Of a stretch of 46,515 bases of DNA, positions 33,570 through 39,886 are shown piece by piece. The first letter of the stretch is position 1, and each line of letters begins with the position of its first letter. Made by a program: the position numbers and the translations under genes. Source of the stretch: Kutzneria sp. 744 (GTDB lineage Bacteria; Actinomycetota; Actinomycetes; Mycobacteriales; Pseudonocardiaceae); contig NZ_KK037166.1 of the NCBI RefSeq assembly GCF_000568255.1, forward strand, positions 5,753,674 through 5,800,188, written 5' to 3'. The notes under the pieces are model-generated. The model searched no databases, was not told the DNA's origin, and saw only the letters and a program-made list of their open reading frames with translations.

Positions 33570-33594
33570 TCACAAATATGTGATCTCGATCACT
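33570..33594. promoter_or_regulatory. Overlapping palindromes including a CRP/GlxR-like site
   Basis: TCACA-AATA-TGTGA (33570-33583) overlaps TGTGA-TCTCGA-TCACT (33579-33594), whose centre is the perfect GTGATC-TC-GATCAC. The second matches the CRP-family half-sites TGTGA-N6-TCAC(A). The local sequence is far more AT-rich than its surroundings. It lies about 60-85 bases upstream of the AlgX-like gene and about 200 upstream of the small gene at 33791, so either could be the target. Confidence 0.55.
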
Positions 33595-33655
33595 TCAGAA
33601 TGGGTTCAGCAGCCCAGCGTGACAGGACACGTTCAAGACGATGCGGACGTGTTAC

Positions 33656-33674
33656 TCACAGTATTTAACTGTGA
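33656..33674. promoter_or_regulatory. Perfect dyad TCACAGT-N5-ACTGTGA
   Basis: Seven-base arms around ATTTA, a perfect inverted repeat resembling a dimeric-repressor operator. It sits in the same AT-rich gap, between the CRP-like site and the hairpin-rich leader. Confidence 0.5.
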
Positions 33675-33705
33675 ATCTGTTAAGGACGACTGTATTCCCC
33701 AAACG

Positions 33706-33780
33706 GGTGAATCCCTGTCACCTTGATAACGCAGGTTCGCCGGGGCCAAGGGGCCGGCGAAGGTGGGGGCAGGACACCTT
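33706..33780 (+). other. Hairpin-rich leader upstream of the small membrane gene
   Basis: Three consecutive inverted repeats: GGTGA/TCACC (33706-33710, 33718-33722), TTCGCCGG/CCGGCGAA (33736-33743, 33754-33761) and AAGGTG/CACCTT (33760-33765, 33775-33780). The last ends directly before the GGAGG of the gene at 33791; arms two and three overlap by two bases and so may be mutually exclusive. It may be a regulatory RNA leader. No known riboswitch class is recognisable. Confidence 0.45.
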
Positions 33781-33790
33781 GGAGGCAGCT

Positions 33791-33892
33791 GTGGCGTTGC
33801 AGGTGGCGGCGTTGGTTGCGGTCGGTCTCGTGCTGTTGGTCCGCGTCGTGGTCGCGAGTTACGACCGCCCGTCCAACCCGTCCGACCGGTAG
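33791..33892 (+). CDS. 33-residue single-helix membrane peptide
   Basis: GTG 33791 lies 5 bases after GGAGG. The product is one hydrophobic helix (LQVAALVAVGLVLLVRVVVA) with a short polar tail SYDRPSNPSDR. The strong ribosome site, the structured leader and the clean helix argue that it is translated. It is followed after 6 bases by the gene at 33899. Function unknown. Confidence 0.6.
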   Translation: MALQVAALVAVGLVLLVRVVVASYDRPSNPSDR

Positions 33893-33898
33893 TCGAGC

Positions 33899-34276
33899 AT
33901 GGACGGCGTCCTGGGCAAGCTCGCCGAGCTGCGCGACCGTGGCTTCCAGTTCATGAACATCCCCGACGAGGACGGCCACCTCGACCGCATCATGGGCTAC
34001 CGCCAGCTCCGCGGCTTCGTCGACACAATCCTGTTCCGCTCCGAGGACGACGCCAAGGCCGGCCGCATGCCCGCCGTGCACGACTCCGCTCAGCCCGGCA
34101 AGGCCGTCTGGCTCTTCGAGGGCAGCCTGGCCGAGGCCATCGACCGCCTCCTGGAGCTCCCCGCCCCCGGCACCCCGTCCGCGCCCACCCTGGCCGGCCC
34201 GTCCGCCGCGCCGGACCTCGTGCCCGCCAGGGTCAACCCCTTCCGCATCTGGACGGCCCAGGAGGGCATCGCCTGA
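33899..34276 (+). CDS. Hypothetical protein
   Basis: 125 residues from ATG 33899, six bases after the small membrane gene, so probably in the same transcript. The body has VLGKLAELRDRGFQFMNIPDEDGHLDRIMGYRQLRGFVDTILFRSEDDAKAGRM-type sequence with an acidic helix AEAIDRLLELP, a Pro/Ala linker and a conserved-looking tail NPFRIWTAQEG. Soluble, without signals. Family not recognised. Confidence 0.65.
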   Translation: MDGVLGKLAELRDRGFQFMNIPDEDGHLDRIMGYRQLRGFVDTILFRSEDDAKAGRMPAVHDSAQPGKAVWLFEGSLAEAIDRLLELPAPGTPSAPTLAGPSAAPDLVPARVNPFRIWTAQEGIA

Positions 34277-34279
34277 CGC

Positions 34280-34285
34280 TAGGTT
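34280..34285 (+). promoter_or_regulatory. Putative leaderless -10 element (gene at 34293)
   Basis: TAGGTT ends 7 bases before the ATG at 34293, with no Shine-Dalgarno. Confidence 0.4.
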
Positions 34286-34292
34286 CTGCGGC

Positions 34293-35048
34293 ATGTCTTC
34301 TGGGCAGGTGCCGCTGTGGGTGCCGGTGGTGGTGGCGTTGCTGGGGCTCGGGGGTGTGCTGGGGGCGCAGCTGATCGCGGGCTGGCGGGAGGACCGGCGG
34401 TGGCGCCGGGAGACCGAGCGGGAAGAGCTGCGGTGGCGCCGGGAGCGGGAGAAGGACCGGGAGAACCGTAGCTACGAGGGCCGGGCCAACGCGTACGCCG
34501 AGGTGATCGGGGCGGTGGAGGCGTTCGACTGGGTGCTGTACGACGCCCGGCGGACGCTCCGCGAGGGCGGCACGGTGGACGAAGCGGCGGCGGCTGATCT
34601 GCGGAAGGTGGCGGCGCAGGCGCGGAGCTCGCTGGGGGCGGTGAACGTGCACGCGCCGGAGCGGATCAGGGCGATGCTGCGGGAATCACTGGTACGCCGG
34701 TCGACACTGGCGACGAAGCTGCTGGTCAACCGGCACGGCGAGGAGGAGCGGACGCTGTGGCGGGAGGCCCAGCGGGAGTACAAGGTCATGCGCCGGGCCA
34801 TGCGCGAGGACCTGGGCCTGGACGCGGAGGCCCTGCTGGGGGCGGGAAAGCCGTCAGCGGGAGATGTGCAGGACGCGCCCGGTGATCTCGAAGCCGACAC
34901 GGGTGTAGACGCGGGTGGCGTTGTCGTCGGCGGCCATCAGGAACGGGTGCCGCGCGCCGAGGTCGTGGGCGACCTGGACGAGCCGGTGGGTGATCAGGGC
35001 GGCGATGCCCCGCCGCCGCCACGAAGGGACGACGCCGATGCCGGCTAG
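34293..35048 (+). CDS. Membrane-anchored charged helical protein with antisense tail
   Basis: 251 residues from ATG 34293. One N-terminal membrane helix (WVPVVVALLGLGGVLGAQLIAG, about 9-30) is followed by a very Arg/Glu-rich coiled region (REDRRWRRETEREELRWRR) and a helical body to about residue 187. The last 64 residues are Gly/Asp/Val-rich and lie antisense to the GNAT gene (34854-35585). The natural protein may once have ended near residue 188, with the stop lost. Unknown function. Confidence 0.65.
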   Translation: MSSGQVPLWVPVVVALLGLGGVLGAQLIAGWREDRRWRRETEREELRWRREREKDRENRSYEGRANAYAEVIGAVEAFDWVLYDARRTLREGGTVDEAAAADLRKVAAQARSSLGAVNVHAPERIRAMLRESLVRRSTLATKLLVNRHGEEERTLWREAQREYKVMRRAMREDLGLDAEALLGAGKPSAGDVQDAPGDLEADTGVDAGGVVVGGHQERVPRAEVVGDLDEPVGDQGGDAPPPPRRDDADAG

Positions 35049-35585
35049 CTCGGCGACGCCGTCGATGGGCACGGTGATGAGCCCGCCGCCGACGGGTTCT
35101 CCGTCCGTGGAGCGGGCCAGCAGGGTGTAGCCGCCGCGGTCGCGGGATCCCTTGTGGCTGGTCAGATCCGCCTCGGTGGGCGGCGGCTCGTCGTAGGCCA
35201 GGTTCAAAGCGGTGGCCATGGCCAGAATGGTGTCGTCGGAGTCGGCGGCGACCAGCTCCACACCGGCCACGGCCGGCGGCTCGATCAGGGTCGGCACGGT
35301 CATCACGGGCAGCAGGCCCTCTTCGACGAATCCGGCCCGCTCCAACGCGGGCTGCACCGACGGGCAGGCGCTGGGCAGGTACTCCAGCCGCGGTGTGCGG
35401 CCCCGTGCCTCGAAGGCGGCGATCAGCGCGGCGACGTCCTCGGCGGTGGGCCGGGCGTTGTCGTCGGGCACGGCGTAGTTGCGGTAGGGATTGTCGCTGG
35501 TCTCGGAGAATCCGACGGTGAAAGGGCCGACACGGACCGGGTCGCGGCGGCCGGCGCGCAGGTAAGAAGCGATCTGGGTGTCCAT
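34854..35585 (-). CDS. GNAT-family N-acetyltransferase
   Basis: 243 residues from ATG 35585. The C-terminal half has the acetyl-CoA site: ELAGIGVVPSWRRRGIAALITHRLVQVAHDLGARHPFLM, followed by NATRVYTRVGFE. The N-terminal half is a degenerate second domain (VQPALERAGFVEEGLLPVM). Longer in-frame starts up to 35681 would cross into the MerR gene and are rejected. A -10 CATACT lies 9 bases upstream and the MerR-type dyad beyond it, so the regulator at 35644 probably controls this gene. Substrate unknown. Confidence 0.85.
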   Translation of the reverse strand: MDTQIASYLRAGRRDPVRVGPFTVGFSETSDNPYRNYAVPDDNARPTAEDVAALIAAFEARGRTPRLEYLPSACPSVQPALERAGFVEEGLLPVMTVPTLIEPPAVAGVELVAADSDDTILAMATALNLAYDEPPPTEADLTSHKGSRDRGGYTLLARSTDGEPVGGGLITVPIDGVAELAGIGVVPSWRRRGIAALITHRLVQVAHDLGARHPFLMAADDNATRVYTRVGFEITGRVLHISR

Positions 35586-35594
35586 CAAGTCCAG

Positions 35595-35634
35595 AGTATG
35601 AACGCTGGCCTTCACATCGGCGTCAAGGTTTACC
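35595..35634. promoter_or_regulatory. Divergent promoter with MerR-type operator (GNAT / MerR genes)
   Basis: The dyad CCTTCAC-N6-GTCAAGG (35609-35628; one mismatch in 7-base arms) sits in the 58-base divergent gap. On the minus strand, TTGACG (35621-35626) and CATACT (35595-35600) are separated by 20 bases, the long spacer typical of MerR-activated promoters. A plus-strand -10, TTTACC (35629-35634), lies 9 bases before the MerR ATG. Confidence 0.6.
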
Positions 35635-35643
35635 GTCGTCAGC

Positions 35644-36045
35644 ATGCGCATCGGCGAGCTGGCGGACCGGGCCGGAACCACGACCCGCTCGCTCCGCTAC
35701 TACGAGGAGCAGGGCCTGCTGCCGGCCCGCCGCACGGCCAACGGCTACCGCGAGTACGACGAGGACGACCTGCGGGCGGTGAACGAGATCCGCTCGCTGC
35801 TGGCCATCGGCTTCGCGCTGGAGGACACGAGGCCGTTCGTGGAGTGCCTGCGGGCGGGCAATCCGACGGGCGACGTGTGCCCGGCCTCGGTGGCGGTGTA
35901 CCGCCGCAAGCTCGACGAACTGGACGACTGCATCGCCCGGCTGCAGGCGGTGCGGGCGCAGGTCGCCGCCGCGGTCGAGCGGAACCAAGGGGAGGACTCA
36001 TGCTGCAAGAGGTCACCGACGCGGACTTCGCGGACCGGGTGCTGA
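35644..36045 (+). CDS. MerR-family transcriptional regulator
   Basis: 133 residues. Winged helix-turn-helix MRIGELADRAGTTTRSLRYYEEQGLLPARRTANGYREYDEDDL, then the dimerisation helix from about residue 75. Cysteines at VECLRAG, GDVCPAS, DDCIARL and SCC near the end could sense metal or redox state, but no classical metal-site spacing is evident. The last 15 codons overlap the thioredoxin gene by 46 bases. It is probably autoregulated and controls the divergent GNAT gene through the dyad at 35609. Confidence 0.9.
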   Translation: MRIGELADRAGTTTRSLRYYEEQGLLPARRTANGYREYDEDDLRAVNEIRSLLAIGFALEDTRPFVECLRAGNPTGDVCPASVAVYRRKLDELDDCIARLQAVRAQVAAAVERNQGEDSCCKRSPTRTSRTGC

Positions 36046-36356
36046 CCAGCGACAAGCCGGTGCTGGTGGAGTTCTGGGCGACGTGGTGCGGCCCGTGCCG
36101 CATGGTGGGACCGGTGCTGGAGCGCATCGCCGACGAGCATCCGGAACTGACGATCGTGAAGATGGACCTGGACGCCAACCAGGCCACGGCCCGCGCCCAC
36201 CAGGTGATGGCCGCGCCGACGATGCTGCTGTTCCAGGGCGGCGAGGTGATCGCGACGATCGTCGGCGCGAAGCCCAAGGCCGCCCTGGAGCGGCAGCTGT
36301 TTCACTCCGGGTTGTTGCCGTCGCCCACCACGAACGGCGTCGTGACGTCGGTGTAG
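36000..36356 (+). CDS. Thioredoxin
   Basis: 118 residues from ATG 36000, 4 bases after GGAGG. Active site W29-CGPC33 in LVEFWATWCGPCRMVGPVLE, then VKMDLDANQATARAHQVMAAPTMLLFQGGEV with the cis-Pro. It reduces disulfides in the cytoplasm. It overlaps the MerR gene at its start, linking redox control with the regulator. The last 17 residues (SGLLPSPTTNGVVTSV) are antisense to the multicopper-oxidase gene and are longer than in typical thioredoxins. Confidence 0.93.
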   Translation: MLQEVTDADFADRVLTSDKPVLVEFWATWCGPCRMVGPVLERIADEHPELTIVKMDLDANQATARAHQVMAAPTMLLFQGGEVIATIVGAKPKAALERQLFHSGLLPSPTTNGVVTSV

Positions 36357-38005
36357 GCCAGGTGCATCACCATGCCGATCTTGGCGTGGCCGAGGTTGTG
36401 GCAGTGATCCATCCAGATCCCGGGATTGTCGGCCTTGAACGCCACCGTGACCGTCTCCCCGGGTTGCACCGACACCGTGTCCAGCCACACCGGACTGCCC
36501 GCTGACGCGACACCGTCCCGGGACAGCACCAGCACTTCGTGTCCGTGCAGGTGCATCGGATGCTCGCCGAGGCTGAGGTTGCGGAACGTCACCCGCACGG
36601 TGTCACCCTCGCTGACCATCAGCATCGGGGCGTCGGGGAACACCCCGCCGTTCATCGTCCACTTGAATCCCGACGCCCCGATGCCCTGGTCCAGGTCGAC
36701 CGTGTAGTCACGGTTGTAGTTCGTGCCAAGGGAAACCGGCGCCGGCGTGCCGTAGTGCATCAGGTCGATCTCGGGCCCGGGCGCCGAGGCGTCAACAGTG
36801 GAACGGTCGTCGGGACTGAGCACGTACGCCGGCGAGTCCTCGCCGACCAGCGACACCCGGACGGGATGGTTCGGCATGGTCAGGTGGATGTCGGCCCGCC
36901 CGCCGCCGCCGATCGGGACCGTCTGATCGGTCAGCTCCCCCGGCTCGTGCAGGTCGTTGCCGTCGACGGCGGCCAGCTGCCACGGCGAGCCGGTGACGTG
37001 CACACTGTCCACCTCGGAGTCGGTGTTCACGACCCGCACCCGCACCGAGGAACCGGCCTTGACCGGGCGGACCTGCACGCCGGGGTTGTCGCCGAAGGAC
37101 AGCTTGTCGCCCCAGGTGTGGATCGACAGCGCCTGGTCGACGTCGGCCACCGGCCCGGTCCGAGGCTCCACGACCAGCAGCCCGAACATGCCCCGGACCA
37201 CCTCGTCCTTGGTGTCCTCGTGCGAGTGGTACCAGTAGGTGCCGACCTGGTTGACCTGGAACTTGTACTCGAAGCTGCCGCCGGGTTTCACGGCGTCCTG
37301 GGTGATGCCGGCGACGCCGTCGTAGGCGTTGGGCACGTCCAGGCCGTGCCAGTGGATGGTCACCGGCGTCGAAGGTGTCCGGTTGACCAGGGTCGCGTCC
37401 AGCACGTCGCCCTGCCGGAGATGGATCTCGCTGGGGTTGAAGGAGTATCGGTCGCCGTTCTGAACAGCGGTGATGGTGATCTTCTTGACCGGCCCGGTGG
37501 TCGGCGGCCCGGTCAGCTGGGTGACGCTGCGCATGGCCATGCCGGGCATCGCCGTCATGCCCATGTTCATGGTCGTCGGCGCGGCCAAGGCGGGAATCCA
37601 GACCGCGACACCGAGGCCCGCCAACACAACCAGCGCCACCGGGGCGATCCAGCGTCGCACCGGCAGCACGGTCAGCAGCCCCACCACCGCGAACAGCGCA
37701 ACGGTGGTCCACTGTGGAATCGCTTGGGGCAGCAGCAGATCCAGCACGAAAGCGGCCGCCGCGGCGACGACGAGCAACTTCTGCCGTTGCGGGAAAGCAA
37801 AGGCCACGGCCAGCAACGCCAGGTCCCGCAACGGCCGGAGGGCGAACTCGAAGCCGTAGGCCAGCATCACCGCCGCCACGGCGACCTTGAGCACGAGCAG
37901 GGTGCCCACGGTCCACTTGCGCCAGCGGCGAAGGGCCAGCGCGACGATGAGCAGCAAGGAAGTCAGGAATTCCGCGATAAGTGCGATCACATACACGACG
38001 CACAA
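36302..38005 (-). CDS. Multicopper oxidase fused to an N-terminal membrane domain
   Basis: 567 residues. About 140 residues at the start form five or six membrane helices. A Met-rich segment (MNMGMTAMPGMAM) follows, then a laccase-type oxidase with all copper ligands: HWHG, HSH, HPMHLHGH and HCHNLGHAKIGM (His-Cys-His with axial Met). Such enzymes oxidise Cu(I) or other substrates with reduction of O2 to water. The TTG at 38005 gives this length; internal GTGs at the 4th and 6th codons are alternatives. It lies 54 bases after the response regulator at 38060, likely its controller. Its stop overlaps the thioredoxin gene by 55 bases in opposite orientation. Confidence 0.92.
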   Translation of the reverse strand: MCVVYVIALIAEFLTSLLLIVALALRRWRKWTVGTLLVLKVAVAAVMLAYGFEFALRPLRDLALLAVAFAFPQRQKLLVVAAAAAFVLDLLLPQAIPQWTTVALFAVVGLLTVLPVRRWIAPVALVVLAGLGVAVWIPALAAPTTMNMGMTAMPGMAMRSVTQLTGPPTTGPVKKITITAVQNGDRYSFNPSEIHLRQGDVLDATLVNRTPSTPVTIHWHGLDVPNAYDGVAGITQDAVKPGGSFEYKFQVNQVGTYWYHSHEDTKDEVVRGMFGLLVVEPRTGPVADVDQALSIHTWGDKLSFGDNPGVQVRPVKAGSSVRVRVVNTDSEVDSVHVTGSPWQLAAVDGNDLHEPGELTDQTVPIGGGGRADIHLTMPNHPVRVSLVGEDSPAYVLSPDDRSTVDASAPGPEIDLMHYGTPAPVSLGTNYNRDYTVDLDQGIGASGFKWTMNGGVFPDAPMLMVSEGDTVRVTFRNLSLGEHPMHLHGHEVLVLSRDGVASAGSPVWLDTVSVQPGETVTVAFKADNPGIWMDHCHNLGHAKIGMVMHLAYTDVTTPFVVGDGNNPE

Positions 38006-38059
38006 TGCTCACCACGGAAAGCCGTAGCGGCGTCCGCTCACAGGCGGCACCGCGGCGTA

Positions 38060-38725
38060 CTACTCGCGTGGTCGCACGAGCTTCGACTCGTACGCCAGGA
38101 CGACCAGCTGCGCCCGGTCCCGCGCGCCGAGTTTGGTCATCACCCGGCTGACGTGCGTACGCGAGGTCGCCGGGCTGATCACCAGGTGCTCGGCGATCTC
38201 CTCGTTGGACAACCCGCCCGCAACCAGCGCCAACACCTCACGCTCGCGGTCGGTCAGCTCACGCAGGGCCGACGGGTCGGGGCGGCGGTGCTCGGGCCGG
38301 TTGGCGAACTCGGAGATCAGCCGGCGGGTCACGGTCGGCGCGAGCAGCGCCTCGCCGGCGGCGATGACCCTGATGGCGTGCAACAGATCCACCGGCTCGG
38401 TGTCCTTCAGCAGGAAGCCCGACGCCCCGGAGCGCAGGGCCTCGAACACGTACTCGTCGACGTCGAAAGTGGTCAGCACCAACACCTTCACGCCGGCCAG
38501 CGAAGGGTCCGCGGTGATCTGCCGGGTCGCCACGAGACCGTCGACGCCGGGCATCCGGATGTCCATCACGACCACGTCCGGCCGGTGCACCCGAGCCAGC
38601 TCGACGGCCCGCGCGCCGTCGCCGGCCTCGCCGCACACCTCGAACCCGTCCTCGGTCTCCAGCAGCAGCCGGAAACCGGCCCGCACCAGCGCCTGGTCGT
38701 CGGCCAGCACCACCCGGACCGTCAT
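38060..38725 (-). CDS. NarL/LuxR-family response regulator
   Basis: 221 residues. Receiver with VVLADDQALVRAGF, phospho-acceptor Asp54-region motif VVVMDIRMPGVDG and LLKDTEP. C-terminal LuxR helix-turn-helix ELTDREREVLALVAGGLSNEEIAEHLVISPATSRTHVSRVMTKLGARDRAQLV. It overlaps the sensor kinase gene as ATGA (38722-38725), so the two form a coupled two-component pair. It probably acts on the oxidase gene downstream, its own operon, or both. Confidence 0.95.
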   Translation of the reverse strand: MTVRVVLADDQALVRAGFRLLLETEDGFEVCGEAGDGARAVELARVHRPDVVVMDIRMPGVDGLVATRQITADPSLAGVKVLVLTTFDVDEYVFEALRSGASGFLLKDTEPVDLLHAIRVIAAGEALLAPTVTRRLISEFANRPEHRRPDPSALRELTDREREVLALVAGGLSNEEIAEHLVISPATSRTHVSRVMTKLGARDRAQLVVLAYESKLVRPRE

Positions 38726-39804
38726 AGCGGCAGCTCCGCCCGAACCACGAATCCCCCCTCGTCCCGCGACCGCGCCAGCAGCGTGCCGCCGAGCGCCAGC
38801 GCCCGTTCCCGCATGCCGCGAACACCGTTGCCGGGTTCGGTTTCCACCGGACGACCGTCGTCCTGCACCTCGACGACCAGACTTCCGTCGTCGCGGGAGA
38901 ACCGCACGCTGACGCTACGCGCCTCCACCGCGTGCCGGACGGTGTTGGTGAGCGCCTCCTGCACGATCCGGTACGCCGTCGAGTCGACGGGGGCCGGCAG
39001 CTCCCCGGGATCGCCGCTGACCTCGACCGACAGCCCCGCGCCCCGGGCCGAACCGAGCAGTTCGTCGATACGGGCCAGGCTCGGCGCCGGCGCGCGGTCC
39101 TCGCCCGAACGCAGCACGCCGAGGGTGGCCCGCAGGTCGACGAGCGCCGCCCGCGACGCCTCCTTGATCGCCAGCAGCGCCTGTTTGGCCTCCTCGGGTC
39201 GCCGGTCGGCGACATGCGCGCCCACCCCGGCCTGCACGTTGATCATGGCCAGGCTGTGCGCGACAACGTCGTGCACCTCGCGGGCGATGCGCAGCCGCTC
39301 CTCCTCGGCGATCCGGCGGGCCCGCTCCTCGAACACCTCGTGCTGCGACCGCCGGCTGGCCCGCACGTTGCGAGCCGCGGTGCCGATGGAGATCGCCACG
39401 GGCACGAAGCCCACGTACCGCACGTCCGTGGCGTCCCCGCCGGTGGCGAGCTGCGCCGCCCCGAAGCCGATGAGCAACACCAGCCCGGCGATGCTGGACC
39501 GGACCGGCCCCACCCGCTTGGCCAGCGCGTACAGGGCCAACGCCGGGAAGATCGGCGTCGGCGCGCCCTGGTTGTCGGAGTAGAGGTAGCTGAACGCCAG
39601 CACGGTCGAGAGCGCGTACACCGTGTACGGCCAGCGGTCGCGCCAGAACAGCGGCACCGCGCCGGACAGCATCCAGGCCACGCCGAGCACCGTGAAGTGC
39701 ACGGTCTGCTCGTGCCAGCGCGACGTGAAGCCGGCGATCAGCAGGCAGCCGATCGCGAGCGGTATGGGAAGCAGCGCGGCCTTCCTCGCCCGACCGTGTG
39801 GCAC
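38722..39804 (-). CDS. NarL-type sensor histidine kinase
   Basis: 360 residues from GTG 39804. Four or more membrane helices lie in the first 135 residues. HisKA_3 follows with the phospho-acceptor His in RIAREVHDVVAHSLAMINVQAG, then HATPase with VQEALTNTVRHA and VQDDGRP-EPGNGVRGMRERALALGG. The sensor is membrane-embedded with little external sequence. TAGCGT 7 bases upstream of the start suggests a leaderless mRNA. The signal is unknown; copper or envelope stress is suggested only by the neighbouring oxidase. Confidence 0.94.
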   Translation of the reverse strand: MPHGRARKAALLPIPLAIGCLLIAGFTSRWHEQTVHFTVLGVAWMLSGAVPLFWRDRWPYTVYALSTVLAFSYLYSDNQGAPTPIFPALALYALAKRVGPVRSSIAGLVLLIGFGAAQLATGGDATDVRYVGFVPVAISIGTAARNVRASRRSQHEVFEERARRIAEEERLRIAREVHDVVAHSLAMINVQAGVGAHVADRRPEEAKQALLAIKEASRAALVDLRATLGVLRSGEDRAPAPSLARIDELLGSARGAGLSVEVSGDPGELPAPVDSTAYRIVQEALTNTVRHAVEARSVSVRFSRDDGSLVVEVQDDGRPVETEPGNGVRGMRERALALGGTLLARSRDEGGFVVRAELPL

Positions 39805-39811
39805 GCCGCCG

Positions 39812-39817
39812 ACGCTA
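39812..39817 (-). promoter_or_regulatory. Putative leaderless -10 element (sensor kinase)
   Basis: TAGCGT on the minus strand ends 7 bases before the GTG at 39804. Confidence 0.4.
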
Positions 39818-39886
39818 CGACATCGCCCGCCGCCGCGCGTACGTCACGAAGCGGCAATGCGATCTACGTTCCACGTGGAACCTTGA

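Noticed and set aside
33690-33790. Possible c-di-AMP (ydaO-type) riboswitch, suggested by GGGTGAATCC
   Set aside because: The short match is isolated. The other conserved blocks, including the 3' CCGAACCCGACAGCTAACC-like part, are missing.
36539-39583. A 1014-codon plus-strand frame opposite the oxidase and two-component genes
   Set aside because: The composition is that of an antisense GC shadow and the genes beneath it are unmistakable.
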